Positions 1-6,312 of a stretch of DNA of 9,348 bases are shown here, piece by piece. Both the position numbers and the translations under genes were made by a program. Position 1 is the first letter of the stretch; each line of letters begins with the position of its first letter. The stretch spans positions 1-9,348 of the forward strand of contig JBHLQC010000051.1 in NCBI GenBank assembly GCA_048885185.1, in the 5' to 3' direction. The notes under the pieces are model-generated. The model did no database searches. It was not told where the DNA came from and worked only from the letters and a program-made list of their open reading frames with translations. The stretch comes from Hermodarchaeum sp048885185. GTDB lineage: Archaea > Asgardarchaeota > Hermodarchaeia > Hermodarchaeales > Hermodarchaeaceae.

Positions 1-1505
1 TCTTTAGATTCTGGTTTAACAACGATGAAGGCTTTGACTTCTTCTCCTACTCGAGGCGTAGGTACACCCACAACAGCACATTCGGCAACGTCTGGATGGC
101 GATAGAGTAAAGCCTCAACCTCTGCTGGAAAGACGGAGTAACCGCTGCGTTTGATGAGGTCCTTTTTGCGATCGCCAATGTAGAGATACCCATCCTTGTC
201 AAAGCGACCGAGATCTCCAGTATGGATCCAGCCTCCCCGGAGAGTATTAGCTGTGGCCGCGGGTGCGTCCCAATATCCCTGAAAGATTTGAGGGCCCCTC
301 GCAAGGATTTCGCCCCATTCGCCAACTGGTAGTTCTTTGGAATCATCCATTTGGTCTACAATTTTCACGTCTGTATTGAAGGCAGGAATACCTACCGATC
401 CAGGTTTCAATATGCCTTGGGGTATTAAGGTGAGAATGGGTGAGGTTTCGGTCATTCCATACCCTTCGACGATGTAGCTTCCGGTTTGTTGTTGGAATTG
501 CTCTAACACTTCAATGGGTAATGATGCGGCACCCGAGAAACAGTTCTCAAGACTACTGATGTCATATTGTTTCAGGTAAGGGCTAGCCAAGAGGGAGACA
601 TAGAGGGTGGGTACGGCTACAAGTACAGTAGCATTGTATTGTTGAATACTTTTCATGATTTCTTTGAGATCAGGTCGTGGAATGAGAATAACTGCCGCAG
701 CGATAAGAGTGGATAGAACGATGACACAGGAAAATCCGAAGGCGTGAAAAGCGGGAAGAATTCCTACGAAGCATTCTTCACCGAATCGAACATCGAACCA
801 TTCACTTCCAACTTTTGCGTTAAACATCAAGTTCCTGTGACTCAACATTGCTCCCTTAGGAGGTCCTGTTGTACCGCCGGTATAGAGGAGGGCTGCGATA
901 TCATCGGGATGACTCTCTACTATTGGAGTACTTGTTGTTTGTTCTTTGAGGATTTTGGGAAGGAGATGAATATCAGGACCTGTCGGAAGTTTAGGATAAG
1001 GGATTTTTCGCGTTAACCGTCCAAGCGTTGCTTTTGCCTTGCTGAGATATTCGCCGGTACGGGTATAGATGACTGATTCAACTGGCGTATCTTGCCGCCC
1101 TTCTTCGACAACTTCATGAAATATGTCTAAAGCAATGAGATGCTTTACTCCCGCGGAATTTAACTGGTGATGGAGCTCGTGATGTTTAAACAGCGGATTA
1201 ATAGGTGTGACAATAGCACCAGCTTTGAGGCTTCCAAACAGGGTAATGGGAGACTGGGGAATGTTAGGCAGCATGAAAGCTATGCGATCTCCCCTTTGCA
1301 CACCTAATTGAATTAGAACGTTGGCTAGTTGATTCGAGAGCGCGTCGAGTTCATGGTATGTGATGGTGCGTCCTTGAAAGTAGTACGCGGGATTGTTTGG
1401 ACACTGTGTTGCAGTGGCAGCAAGAGTTTCATGAATTGTAGAATCAGGGATTGCAATATCATGTGGTTTTCCTTCAGGCCAGCTTTTGTGCCAAAACCGT
1501 TTCAT
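1..1505 (-). CDS. Long-chain fatty acyl-CoA ligase (AMP-forming), C-terminus off the window
   Basis: Adenylate-forming enzyme that would activate a fatty or other carboxylic acid with ATP and CoA, feeding the beta-oxidation genes transcribed divergently from it. Reading leftward from ATG 1505 gives 501 uninterrupted codons. Visible ANL-family motifs are the P-loop YTGGTTGPPKGA (residues 208-219), GYGMTET (348-354), HTGDLG (428-433) and the hinge region DRKKDLIKRSGY (445-456) followed by a FPAEVE stretch. Relatives are usually about 510-570 residues, so only a short tail is missing, but that tail would carry the catalytic lysine of the A10 motif, which cannot be checked here. An in-frame TGA lies two codons before the ATG, which fixes the start. 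The long charged N-terminal domain and FadD-like motifs favour a medium- or long-chain ligase over acetyl-CoA synthetase; the actual substrate is unknown. No frameshift was found. Confidence 0.95.
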   Translation of the reverse strand, partial: MKRFWHKSWPEGKPHDIAIPDSTIHETLAATATQCPNNPAYYFQGRTITYHELDALSNQLANVLIQLGVQRGDRIAFMLPNIPQSPITLFGSLKAGAIVTPINPLFKHHELHHQLNSAGVKHLIALDIFHEVVEEGRQDTPVESVIYTRTGEYLSKAKATLGRLTRKIPYPKLPTGPDIHLLPKILKEQTTSTPIVESHPDDIAALLYTGGTTGPPKGAMLSHRNLMFNAKVGSEWFDVRFGEECFVGILPAFHAFGFSCVIVLSTLIAAAVILIPRPDLKEIMKSIQQYNATVLVAVPTLYVSLLASPYLKQYDISSLENCFSGAASLPIEVLEQFQQQTGSYIVEGYGMTETSPILTLIPQGILKPGSVGIPAFNTDVKIVDQMDDSKELPVGEWGEILARGPQIFQGYWDAPAATANTLRGGWIHTGDLGRFDKDGYLYIGDRKKDLIKRSGYSVFPAEVEALLYRHPDVAECAVVGVPTPRVGEEVKAFIVVKPESK

Positions 1506-1528
1506 CTACTCACGTCCAATTGTGTGTC

Positions 1529-1537
1529 AATTATAGT
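1529..1537 (-). promoter_or_regulatory. TATA-like box for the acyl-CoA ligase; leaderless geometry
   Basis: On the minus strand the sequence reads CTATAATTG, centred about 28 bases before the ATG at 1505. Archaeal transcription starts about 25-27 bases downstream of the TATA centre, so the mRNA would begin at or within a few bases of the start codon, that is, leaderless. Only a poor GTGAG stretch precedes the ATG, which agrees. This is a reading by eye, not a scored match. Confidence 0.45.
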
Positions 1538-1602
1538 AATTCATGGACCATCTTTGGTATAAATGGTGTAGAGTAAATTTTCTTCTTCTTTCTGTGACCA
1601 TT

Positions 1603-1614
1603 CGGAAGCCTTTT
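1603..1614 (+). promoter_or_regulatory. Candidate shared upstream element, copy 1 (CGGAAGCCTTTT)
   Basis: This 12-base word lies just upstream of the TATA-like box of the hydratase-thiolase operon. It differs by one base from CGGAAGGCTTTT upstream of the thiolase-like/DUF35 operon (9274-9285, minus strand). A looser, interrupted version is at 4446-4466 before the second MBL gene. Each copy points in the direction of the gene it precedes. It could be a site for a common acyl-CoA-responsive regulator, but the functional reading is inference and chance similarity is possible. Confidence 0.3.
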
Positions 1615-1618
1615 TGTT

Positions 1619-1633
1619 ACAAAGCAATATAAT
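1619..1633 (+). promoter_or_regulatory. BRE/TATA-like promoter of the hydratase-thiolase operon
   Basis: A purine-rich stretch (ACAAAGC) is followed by AATATAAT at 1626-1633. Archaeal spacing puts the transcription start near 1655. That would leave about 20 bases of leader before ATG 1675, including its GAGG ribosome site, but only about 5 before ATG 1660. Judged by eye only. Confidence 0.5.
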
Positions 1634-1643
1634 CTCCGCATTA

Positions 1644-1656
1644 TTCGTAAAACGAA
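1644..1656 (+). promoter_or_regulatory. Perfect 5-bp dyad at the predicted transcription start (possible operator)
   Basis: TTCGT-AAA-ACGAA is a perfect inverted repeat with a three-base spacer. It sits between the TATA-like box and the start codon and covers the predicted transcription start near 1655. A repressor bound here would block initiation. The dyad is short and the sequence is AT-rich, so chance is a real alternative. Confidence 0.3.
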
Positions 1657-1661
1657 AAAAT

Positions 1662-1665
1662 GAGG
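1662..1665 (+). promoter_or_regulatory. Ribosome binding site GAGG deciding the hydratase start
   Basis: GAGG lies 9 bases before ATG 1675 and inside the reading frame if translation began at ATG 1660. The upstream ATG has only A-rich sequence before it and no Shine-Dalgarno match. This favours 1675 as the true start. Confidence 0.5.
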
Positions 1666-1674
1666 AAACCGGTA

Positions 1675-2463
1675 ATGACAAAGACTATCCTTCTGAAAAA
1701 AGAGCCAAAAAAGAAACTGGCTTGGTTAACATTAAACCGACCAGACAAGTTGAATGCAATAAATGAGGACCTTACCCGTGAACTTCAAAAGACCCTTCAA
1801 ATTGTTGAAGAAGATAAAGAAATTCGAGTTCTTATCATAATTGGTGCAGGGGAGAAAGCCTTCTCTGCTGGAGCAGATCTCTCTGTATTTATGGGTGGAG
1901 TCACTCCTGACTTTGCACAATATATTGCAGCAAAGGGTCATGAAATTCTAGCAATGATTGACAAGCTACCACAACCGGTGATTGCAGCAATTAACGGTCA
2001 TGCATATGGAGGTGGATGTGAAATTGCTCTTGCCAGTGATTTTCGCCTTGCAGCGAAGCGAGCTAAAATTGGCCTCACTGAAGTGAACTTATCTTTGATT
2101 CCAGCATGGGGAGGGACCCAACGGTTGCCTCGTATTATCGGACTACAGAAGGCTCGTGAGGCAATCATGTTTGGAAAACGCTTCACTGCGGATGAAGCTT
2201 TAGAAATGGGATTGGTTGACCGAGTGTTTCCAAACAACTCGTTTGAGAAAGACGTCCGTGAATTTGCTCAATTGCTTGCTGAGCAATCACCAATCGCGTT
2301 GAAACTGGTGAAACAATGTTTGAATTATGGAACCCAGGTTCCTCTTGAGATAGGTCTTGCCTATGAAGCACAGGCCTTTGCAAAGACCTTTACCACCAAG
2401 GATCTGTTTGAAGGCATAACCGCGTTCTTACAGAAACGTAAACCCGAATACAAAGGAGAGTAA
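1675..2463 (+). CDS. Enoyl-CoA hydratase (crotonase family)
   Basis: Hydrates trans-2-enoyl-CoA to 3-hydroxyacyl-CoA, the second step of beta-oxidation, in the cytoplasm. It is 262 residues from ATG 1675, or 267 from the alternative ATG 1660; the family is usually about 255-265. Using the 267-residue numbering, crotonase marks are NRPDKLNA (27-34), the first oxyanion-hole segment AFSAGADL (67-74), the second in NGHAYGGGCEIAL (112-124), and GGTQRLP (151-157). Both catalytic glutamates of classical hydratases appear present: E121 after GGGC, and E141 in the LTEV segment before the GGTQRLP loop. This supports a working hydratase rather than an isomerase or pseudoenzyme. The C-terminus carries the usual F-x-x-KRKPEYKGE tail. 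The thiolase follows after 25 bases, presumably on the same transcript. Chain-length specificity cannot be read from the sequence. Confidence 0.95.
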   Translation: MTKTILLKKEPKKKLAWLTLNRPDKLNAINEDLTRELQKTLQIVEEDKEIRVLIIIGAGEKAFSAGADLSVFMGGVTPDFAQYIAAKGHEILAMIDKLPQPVIAAINGHAYGGGCEIALASDFRLAAKRAKIGLTEVNLSLIPAWGGTQRLPRIIGLQKAREAIMFGKRFTADEALEMGLVDRVFPNNSFEKDVREFAQLLAEQSPIALKLVKQCLNYGTQVPLEIGLAYEAQAFAKTFTTKDLFEGITAFLQKRKPEYKGE

Positions 2464-2476
2464 AGACGAAAAAATT

Positions 2477-2481
2477 GGTGA
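2477..2481 (+). promoter_or_regulatory. Ribosome binding site GGTGA of the thiolase
   Basis: GGTGA is placed 7 bases before ATG 2489, in the gap after the hydratase stop. The same GGTGA form precedes the second MBL gene, so it appears to be a normal translation signal of this genome. Confidence 0.6.
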
Positions 2482-2488
2482 ATATGTA

Positions 2489-3658
2489 ATGAAAGAACTT
2501 CGTGAAACTGTTATTGTAGATGCAATTCGAACACCCATCGGTAGGAAAGACCGTGCTTTTGCACATACCCGACCTGACGAACTCGCCTCCCATGTGTTGC
2601 GAGAGATTACAAAGCGAACTAAGGTAGACCCCAAAGATGTCGATGATGTAATGATGGGATGCAATACCCAAACCTCGTGGCAAGGCGCAAATATTGGTCG
2701 ACTGGCCCTCCTCGGTGCTGACTTTCCCTATACGGTTCCAGGAGCCACAATTAACCGAGCTTGTGGATCTTCTCAGCAGGCTGTGAACTTTGCAGCCCAA
2801 TCCATTGGTACGTATAATGCGGATATTGTCATTGCAGCTGGCGTAGAACACATGAGCTGGTTACCAATTGGTGCTGACTTTGGTGAAGGCTATGCTGTCT
2901 TCAATCCTGAACTCATTAAGAAATATCCATTTATTCCCATGCCTATGTCTGCAGAACGCATGGCAGAAAAATATGAGATTTCTCGCGAAGATTTGGACAA
3001 ATTTGCGTTATGGAGTCATCAAAAGGCTGTAGCAGCCTGGGATGCTGGAAAATTTGCCAACGAGGTTGTTCCCATTGAAGCCCGTCAAGAGGATGGTAGC
3101 TTCAAACTCATAGAAAAGGATGAAAGCCCAAGACCAACTACGTCGATGGAGAAACTGGCAAAACTTCCTCCAATGTTTGGTGGAAAAATTACAGCGGGTA
3201 ACTGCTGCCCGATTAATGATGGAGCTGCGGCTGTGATGCTCATGTCGCGTGAAAAGGCAGACGAACATGGACTCAAAGCTCGGGCCATTGTGAAATCACA
3301 AGCTGTTGTCGGAACAGAACCCGTAGTGTGCCTTGAAGGTCCAATTTTTGCCACACCTCCTTGTCTAGAACGGGCTAATCTCACCATTGATGACCTCCAC
3401 GCTATCGAAGTGAATGAAGCGTTTTCAAGCGTAGTGATTGCCGCAGGCAAAATGCTCGGATTTGATCCGCTGAACGACCCACGACTCAACGCTCATGGGG
3501 GTTCAATTGCGTTAGGACACCCACTCGGAGCGTCAGGTGCGCGCGTCATTACTACACTACTCAATGTATTAGAGCACAACAAAGGTCAATATGGATTGGC
3601 TACCTTTTGCTGCGGGTTAGGATTAGGCACGGCTACTATTATCGAGCGTGAGAATTAG
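2489..3658 (+). CDS. Acetyl-CoA acyltransferase (3-ketoacyl-CoA thiolase)
   Basis: Classical degradative thiolase of 389 residues, the usual length, cleaving 3-ketoacyl-CoA with CoA to acetyl-CoA and a shortened acyl-CoA. It begins with the family signature VDAIRTPIGRK (10-20). All catalytic positions are present: nucleophile C92 in NRACGSSQQA, the NEAF motif (309-312), H344 in GHPLGASGAR, and the general-base cysteine in the CCGLGLG segment (C374). The last motif normally reads C-I-G-G-G-x-G; here Leu replaces the middle Gly and a second Cys follows, a mild variation. It follows the enoyl-CoA hydratase in the same operon, which points to beta-oxidation rather than ketone or isoprenoid synthesis. 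It is clearly distinct from the two degenerate thiolase-fold proteins at 6839-9191, so the locus has one competent thiolase and two altered ones. Its stop is 39 bases from the convergent MBL gene. Confidence 0.96.
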   Translation: MKELRETVIVDAIRTPIGRKDRAFAHTRPDELASHVLREITKRTKVDPKDVDDVMMGCNTQTSWQGANIGRLALLGADFPYTVPGATINRACGSSQQAVNFAAQSIGTYNADIVIAAGVEHMSWLPIGADFGEGYAVFNPELIKKYPFIPMPMSAERMAEKYEISREDLDKFALWSHQKAVAAWDAGKFANEVVPIEARQEDGSFKLIEKDESPRPTTSMEKLAKLPPMFGGKITAGNCCPINDGAAAVMLMSREKADEHGLKARAIVKSQAVVGTEPVVCLEGPIFATPPCLERANLTIDDLHAIEVNEAFSSVVIAAGKMLGFDPLNDPRLNAHGGSIALGHPLGASGARVITTLLNVLEHNKGQYGLATFCCGLGLGTATIIEREN

Positions 3659-3670
3659 CTATTAGAAGGC

Positions 3671-3676
3671 AAAAAA
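3671..3676 (-). terminator. Possible T-run terminator of the first MBL gene
   Basis: The minus strand reads six T in a row about 22 bases after the MBL stop codon, within the 39-base convergent gap. Archaeal terminators are often simple T-tracts without a hairpin. There is no stem-loop, so this is suggestive only. Confidence 0.3.
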
Positions 3677-3697
3677 TTCCAAACAGACAATCGTGGA

Positions 3698-4384
3698 TTA
3701 GGTGTATTGCTTTAAGAGTCCGAGAATAAATTGGCGAACTGCGGACTTGCCCCGATACACACCATAATGTCCTTCGCAGAGAATGTCAGCTTCTAAGTCT
3801 TGAACCAATTTCATGGAAGTTCGCCATTGGGTGATATCACTTCCCCACGCGGCATTGAAAGGACCATGGAGATCTTGTCCAAAGAGAATTCGTCGGTCAC
3901 CATCGTTATAATAAACGACAATACTACCGGGTGTATGTCCAGGGATATGTAGATATTGAAGAGTTCCGTTTCCCACTGGCACTGTTCCTCTGTCATCGGA
4001 TAAGGTTACATCAATGGGCGTTGGTGAAATAGAAATACCATATACGTCAGCGGCACTCCCAATCGAATCACCTTCACTGATAACTTTGGCAGCTTTTTCG
4101 TGTGCTGCAATCTTGCATTTCAGCCGTTTCTGAAGGGGCGCGGCGCCACCTATATGATCGACATGTTCGTGGGTTAAGATGAGCAGTTCAATTTTCTTCG
4201 GGTTCAACTTGAGGTGTTTAATATTCATTAAAAGGCGATCAGTACTTCGACCGATACCCGCATCAATGAGGACAAGGTGTCCCTCAAGGTCAACCAGGTA
4301 GATGAAACAATCACCTGGGTCGGTGATGTTGGGACCGCCAATACAATATGTATTCCGGGTGATTCGAAGAGGAGTAGTTTGCAC
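3698..4384 (-). CDS. Metallo-beta-lactamase-fold hydrolase, glyoxalase II-like
   Basis: Binuclear-metal hydrolase of the MBL fold. From GTG 4384 it has 228 residues, a typical length for compact glyoxalase II-like proteins. The metal-ligand set is complete: THEHVDH (H72, H74, D76, H77), H150 in IPGHTPGS, D171 in FGQDLHG and H206 in CEGHYGVY. The frame stays open to an ATG at 4519, but those extra 45 residues have no MBL character, would cover the TATA-like box, and would overlap the 5' end of the divergent gene. A GAGGG ribosome site 8 bases before GTG 4384 (5 before TTG 4387) supports the shorter start. The substrate is unknown; thioester or acyl-CoA hydrolysis would suit the neighbourhood but is inference. 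It converges on the thiolase and diverges from a second MBL gene, which differs in length and C-terminal part. Confidence 0.92.
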   Translation of the reverse strand: MQTTPLRITRNTYCIGGPNITDPGDCFIYLVDLEGHLVLIDAGIGRSTDRLLMNIKHLKLNPKKIELLILTHEHVDHIGGAAPLQKRLKCKIAAHEKAAKVISEGDSIGSAADVYGISISPTPIDVTLSDDRGTVPVGNGTLQYLHIPGHTPGSIVVYYNDGDRRILFGQDLHGPFNAAWGSDITQWRTSMKLVQDLEADILCEGHYGVYRGKSAVRQFILGLLKQYT

Positions 4385-4392
4385 CAAAGTAA

Positions 4393-4397
4393 CCCTC
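4393..4397 (-). promoter_or_regulatory. Ribosome binding site GAGGG deciding the GTG/TTG start
   Basis: The minus strand reads GAGGG, then TTACT, then TTG-GTG. It is 5 bases before TTG 4387 and 8 before GTG 4384, which are adjacent in-frame codons. This places the MBL start here rather than at the distant ATG 4519. Confidence 0.5.
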
Positions 4398-4422
4398 GCT
4401 GAAACTATGATTAGTGACAGAT

Positions 4423-4431
4423 GAAATATAC
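4423..4431 (-). promoter_or_regulatory. TATA-like box for the first MBL gene
   Basis: The minus strand reads GTATATTTC, centred about 43 bases before GTG 4384. The predicted transcription start is near 4400, giving a leader of about 16 bases that contains the GAGGG site. The core TATA is also readable on the plus strand, where it would leave a leader of about 60 bases for the second MBL gene, so it could serve either direction. Confidence 0.4.
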
Positions 4432-4445
4432 ACAGTTCCAAGGTT

Positions 4446-4466
4446 CGGAAAGGCAAAAAGGCTTTT
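4446..4466 (+). promoter_or_regulatory. Candidate shared upstream element, interrupted copy
   Basis: CGGAAAGGC (4446-4454), three further A bases, then AAGGCTTTT (4458-4466) holds the same CGGAA and CTTTT ends as the elements at 1603-1614 and 9274-9285, but spaced further apart. AAAAG-G-CTTTT at 4456-4466 is also a hyphenated dyad. It lies about 67 bases before the second MBL start. The match is weaker than for the other two copies. Confidence 0.2.
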
Positions 4467-4502
4467 CTAGCTTCAATACAGAAGAGCCATCGAGTTTCGA
4501 TT

Positions 4503-4507
4503 GGTGA
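4503..4507 (+). promoter_or_regulatory. Ribosome binding site GGTGA deciding the second MBL start
   Basis: GGTGA stands 5 bases before ATG 4513. A TTG at 4501 is in the same frame, but using it would place the ribosome site inside the coding region. ATG 4513 is therefore preferred. Confidence 0.6.
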
Positions 4508-4512
4508 AAAAC

Positions 4513-5424
4513 ATGCCATTTATCATGCAACCTCAATCACTTTCAAAGCAGGTAGATTTGATCGATGTACAGGGATGGGATTTTCGCCACACCACAGGAG
4601 TTTTACTTGTTCGCGGGCAGGAAACTGCAATTATTGAAACAGGTCATCACAGGTGTGGAGAACAAATCCTAGCAGCCCTACGAGAGCGTGCTGTGCCTTT
4701 GGACACGGTTCGATATGTGTGTGTGACTCATCGACATGGTGATCATTGTGGTGGCGCTACACCAATAGCAACTTCTCTTCCGGAGGTTACGGTTGTGGGA
4801 CATAAGTATGCGATTGGAACACTCCATGACCCTCATCGGTTGAATGAAGGCGCGCGTCAGATCTTCGGTTCATTTGCTCAGGATATTCAACCCCTTCCTC
4901 CTGACATTTCCACCCAAGAAGTCCAGGATGGTTCTCGATTCGACCTCGGGCGTAGTTTAGAACTTGAAGTCATTGGAACGCCCGGACACACCTCTGATCA
5001 TGTAGCGTATTTTGAGTTGGAGACTAGGACATTGTATACCGGTGATGCCACTGGTTTACTCGGTCCAGAGAGTTTATCTGTAACGCCGACATCATTTCCG
5101 CCGAGTTTCAAGTTTGACCTCTATAAATCGTCCATTGAAAAATTACGGACCTATGATCCAGCATTTCTTGTTTTTTCACATTTTGGGGTGGTTACAGGGT
5201 CTGACATTCCTGTCATTTTTGATCGAGCTCTTGCCACCCTTGACTCTTGGAAGGAAACCGTTGAACAAGCTTGGCAAAATCAACCATCCCAAACTGCTGT
5301 AATGGAGGCGATTCAGCAACGGTTCGCTGACGAGCTCGAGGTCTTTCCTCCCGCCGCGCGACCGTTGTTTATTAAAGTCATGGCTCAAGGTCTATTACAA
5401 AGTCTGCAGCCAAAGAACGACTAA
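4513..5424 (+). CDS. Metallo-beta-lactamase-fold hydrolase with helical C-terminal extension
   Basis: Second MBL-fold hydrolase, 303 residues from ATG 4513. Metal ligands are all visible: THRHGDH (H73, H75, D77, H78), H159 in GTPGHTSDH, D178 in YTGDATG and H223 in FSHFGV. After the catalytic core, about 80 residues (from about 225) look helical and lack MBL motifs; they resemble the C-terminal helical domain of larger bacterial and archaeal MBL hydrolases. No signal peptide or membrane segment is evident, so it should be cytoplasmic. It shares little beyond the ligand motifs with the divergent MBL protein, so the pair is not a recent duplication. The reaction is unknown; hydrolysis of an ester, thioester or lactone in acyl-CoA metabolism is inference from the neighbours. 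The small CxxC protein follows 60 bases downstream and may share its transcript. Confidence 0.93.
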   Translation: MPFIMQPQSLSKQVDLIDVQGWDFRHTTGVLLVRGQETAIIETGHHRCGEQILAALRERAVPLDTVRYVCVTHRHGDHCGGATPIATSLPEVTVVGHKYAIGTLHDPHRLNEGARQIFGSFAQDIQPLPPDISTQEVQDGSRFDLGRSLELEVIGTPGHTSDHVAYFELETRTLYTGDATGLLGPESLSVTPTSFPPSFKFDLYKSSIEKLRTYDPAFLVFSHFGVVTGSDIPVIFDRALATLDSWKETVEQAWQNQPSQTAVMEAIQQRFADELEVFPPAARPLFIKVMAQGLLQSLQPKND

Positions 5425-5484
5425 TGTAACAATAATTGGTAAAACCGAAGCGCTCAAAACCAGTATAAACATAAAATCCAATTC

Positions 5485-5784
5485 ATGCCAGCACCACCGA
5501 TAGCCATTGATCGAGCGATTTCAAATTTCAACCGACTTCGAAGTCCTGAAGCCCATGCCGAATTTATCGGCTTCGATAATAACGAACTATACGTCCGGTT
5601 CACTGGAGTGTTTTGTCAAAGTTGTGGTGTCCTGGATTATTTTGAGGATTTAATCTTCGAACTTGACGATAGGTCACCGATTAGTTTAGCTGTAGTTGAT
5701 TTTGAAGCAGAAGACGAACTGACTTACCAAGTACGATATCGAATTACCTACCAGAAGCCCAGTTGTGCCCGTTGGTTTACCTAA
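5485..5784 (+). CDS. Small CxxC protein, possibly NifU/Nfu C-terminal-like
   Basis: A 99-residue protein I do not recognise with certainty. A predicted beta-hairpin (ELYVRFTG, 34-41) leads into VFCQSCGVLD (42-51) and a helix (FEDLIFEL, 53-60). This order, with C44 and C47 followed by a small residue, two hydrophobics and Asp, lines up well with the C-terminal Nfu domain of Fe-S scaffold proteins, where the CxxC binds a bridging [4Fe-4S] cluster. It is more acidic than typical Nfu and carries an extra beta-rich tail (68-90) with a third cysteine, C94. There is no Shine-Dalgarno match before ATG 5485. A TATA-like GTATAAAC at 5463-5470 is too close for normal archaeal spacing, so co-transcription with the MBL gene is likely. 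Alternatives are another zinc or redox CxxC fold, or a lineage-specific protein. Confidence 0.75.
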   Translation: MPAPPIAIDRAISNFNRLRSPEAHAEFIGFDNNELYVRFTGVFCQSCGVLDYFEDLIFELDDRSPISLAVVDFEAEDELTYQVRYRITYQKPSCARWFT

Positions 5785-5837
5785 ATCGGACTTAGATTTT
5801 AAGCAGGTATATTCAGCTATTTTGGAAGTAAGTACTG

Positions 5838-6308
5838 CTAAGCGGGTTGGAAGCACTTGATATCAGTGAGGGCACCAGTTCGCTGAGCTTTGTCTTTGAA
5901 GAGGGCCTTCACCTTTGTCCCAATTTTTAGTGATTCCGGTTTGATGTTACCAACCTTATGGATAAGACCGCCATCCGTTTTGTCAATTTTGATGAAGGCC
6001 AGCACAAGGGGTTCGGGGAGGGCTTCACCGTCCATATCAAAGTAGGTAATCGTATAGGATTCGATGATCCCTGTGGGTGGTACCTCCTTGTAATTGGCTA
6101 GTTCAGCGAAACATTTGTCACAGTACATACGTGGTGGCATGTACGTGATATTGCATTTGTCGCACCGAGTCGCAAGAAGCTTCCCGTCTTCGCGTAGAGC
6201 TAGGTAGAAACGTTCCCCAGCAACACCGGCTGTGTAGATGTAATCACATTCCATATGTCCAAATTGATGACGAAGTTTACGTGGATCACGGATTTTATCA
6301 AATGACAT
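5838..6308 (-). CDS. DUF35 zinc-ribbon/OB-fold protein (second copy of the operon)
   Basis: Accessory acyl-CoA-binding protein of 156 residues, last gene of the four-gene operon. An N-terminal part of about 40 residues (YIYTAGVAGERFYLAL, 23-38) would pack against a thiolase-fold partner. Next comes a rubredoxin-like zinc ribbon with C49-x2-C52 and C63-x2-C66, with the conserved PPR between them (58-60). The remainder (about 78-152) is an OB-fold that in related complexes contacts CoA. In known systems such subunits join thiolase-superfamily enzymes: archaeal thiolase/HMG-CoA synthase, Ltp2-ChsH2, BbsAB and PhlACB. There is no MaoC hydratase domain fused to it, unlike ChsH2. Its ribosome site lies inside the preceding gene and the gap is 4 bases, so translation is probably coupled. 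It differs considerably from the other DUF35 protein, so the two probably serve different partners. Confidence 0.93.
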   Translation of the reverse strand: MSFDKIRDPRKLRHQFGHMECDYIYTAGVAGERFYLALREDGKLLATRCDKCNITYMPPRMYCDKCFAELANYKEVPPTGIIESYTITYFDMDGEALPEPLVLAFIKIDKTDGGLIHKVGNIKPESLKIGTKVKALFKDKAQRTGALTDIKCFQPA

Positions 6309-6312
6309 ATTA

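Noticed and set aside
47..346. Open frame of 99 codons on the minus strand
   Set aside because: It lies inside the acyl-CoA ligase in a different frame, has no family-like motifs, and the ligase frame is continuous through it.
744..1016. Plus-strand open frame within the ligase region
   Set aside because: Antisense shadow of the ligase, rich in Cys and Ser with no recognisable domain. The ligase frame is intact there, including the P-loop at about 849-884.
1..1505. Ligase as a pseudogene broken into small frames
   Set aside because: Codon-by-codon reading from ATG 1505 shows no stop or frameshift in 501 codons; it only lacks its end because of the window edge.
2390..2851. 153-codon open frame on the minus strand over the hydratase-thiolase junction
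   Set aside because: Antisense to two well-supported genes, composition unlike a real protein (many Cys, Ser and Phe), no ribosome site or motif.
3085..3489. 134-codon open frame antisense to the thiolase
   Set aside because: Shadow of a strongly conserved thiolase frame; no recognisable domain.
5461..5476. TATA box directly controlling the 99-residue protein
   Set aside because: GTATAAAC is only about 18 bases from ATG 5485, closer than the usual 25-27 to a transcription start, so it would place initiation inside the coding region.
5785..5837. Terminator or small RNA in the convergent gap
   Set aside because: No stem-loop and no T-run longer than four bases; nothing supportable seen.
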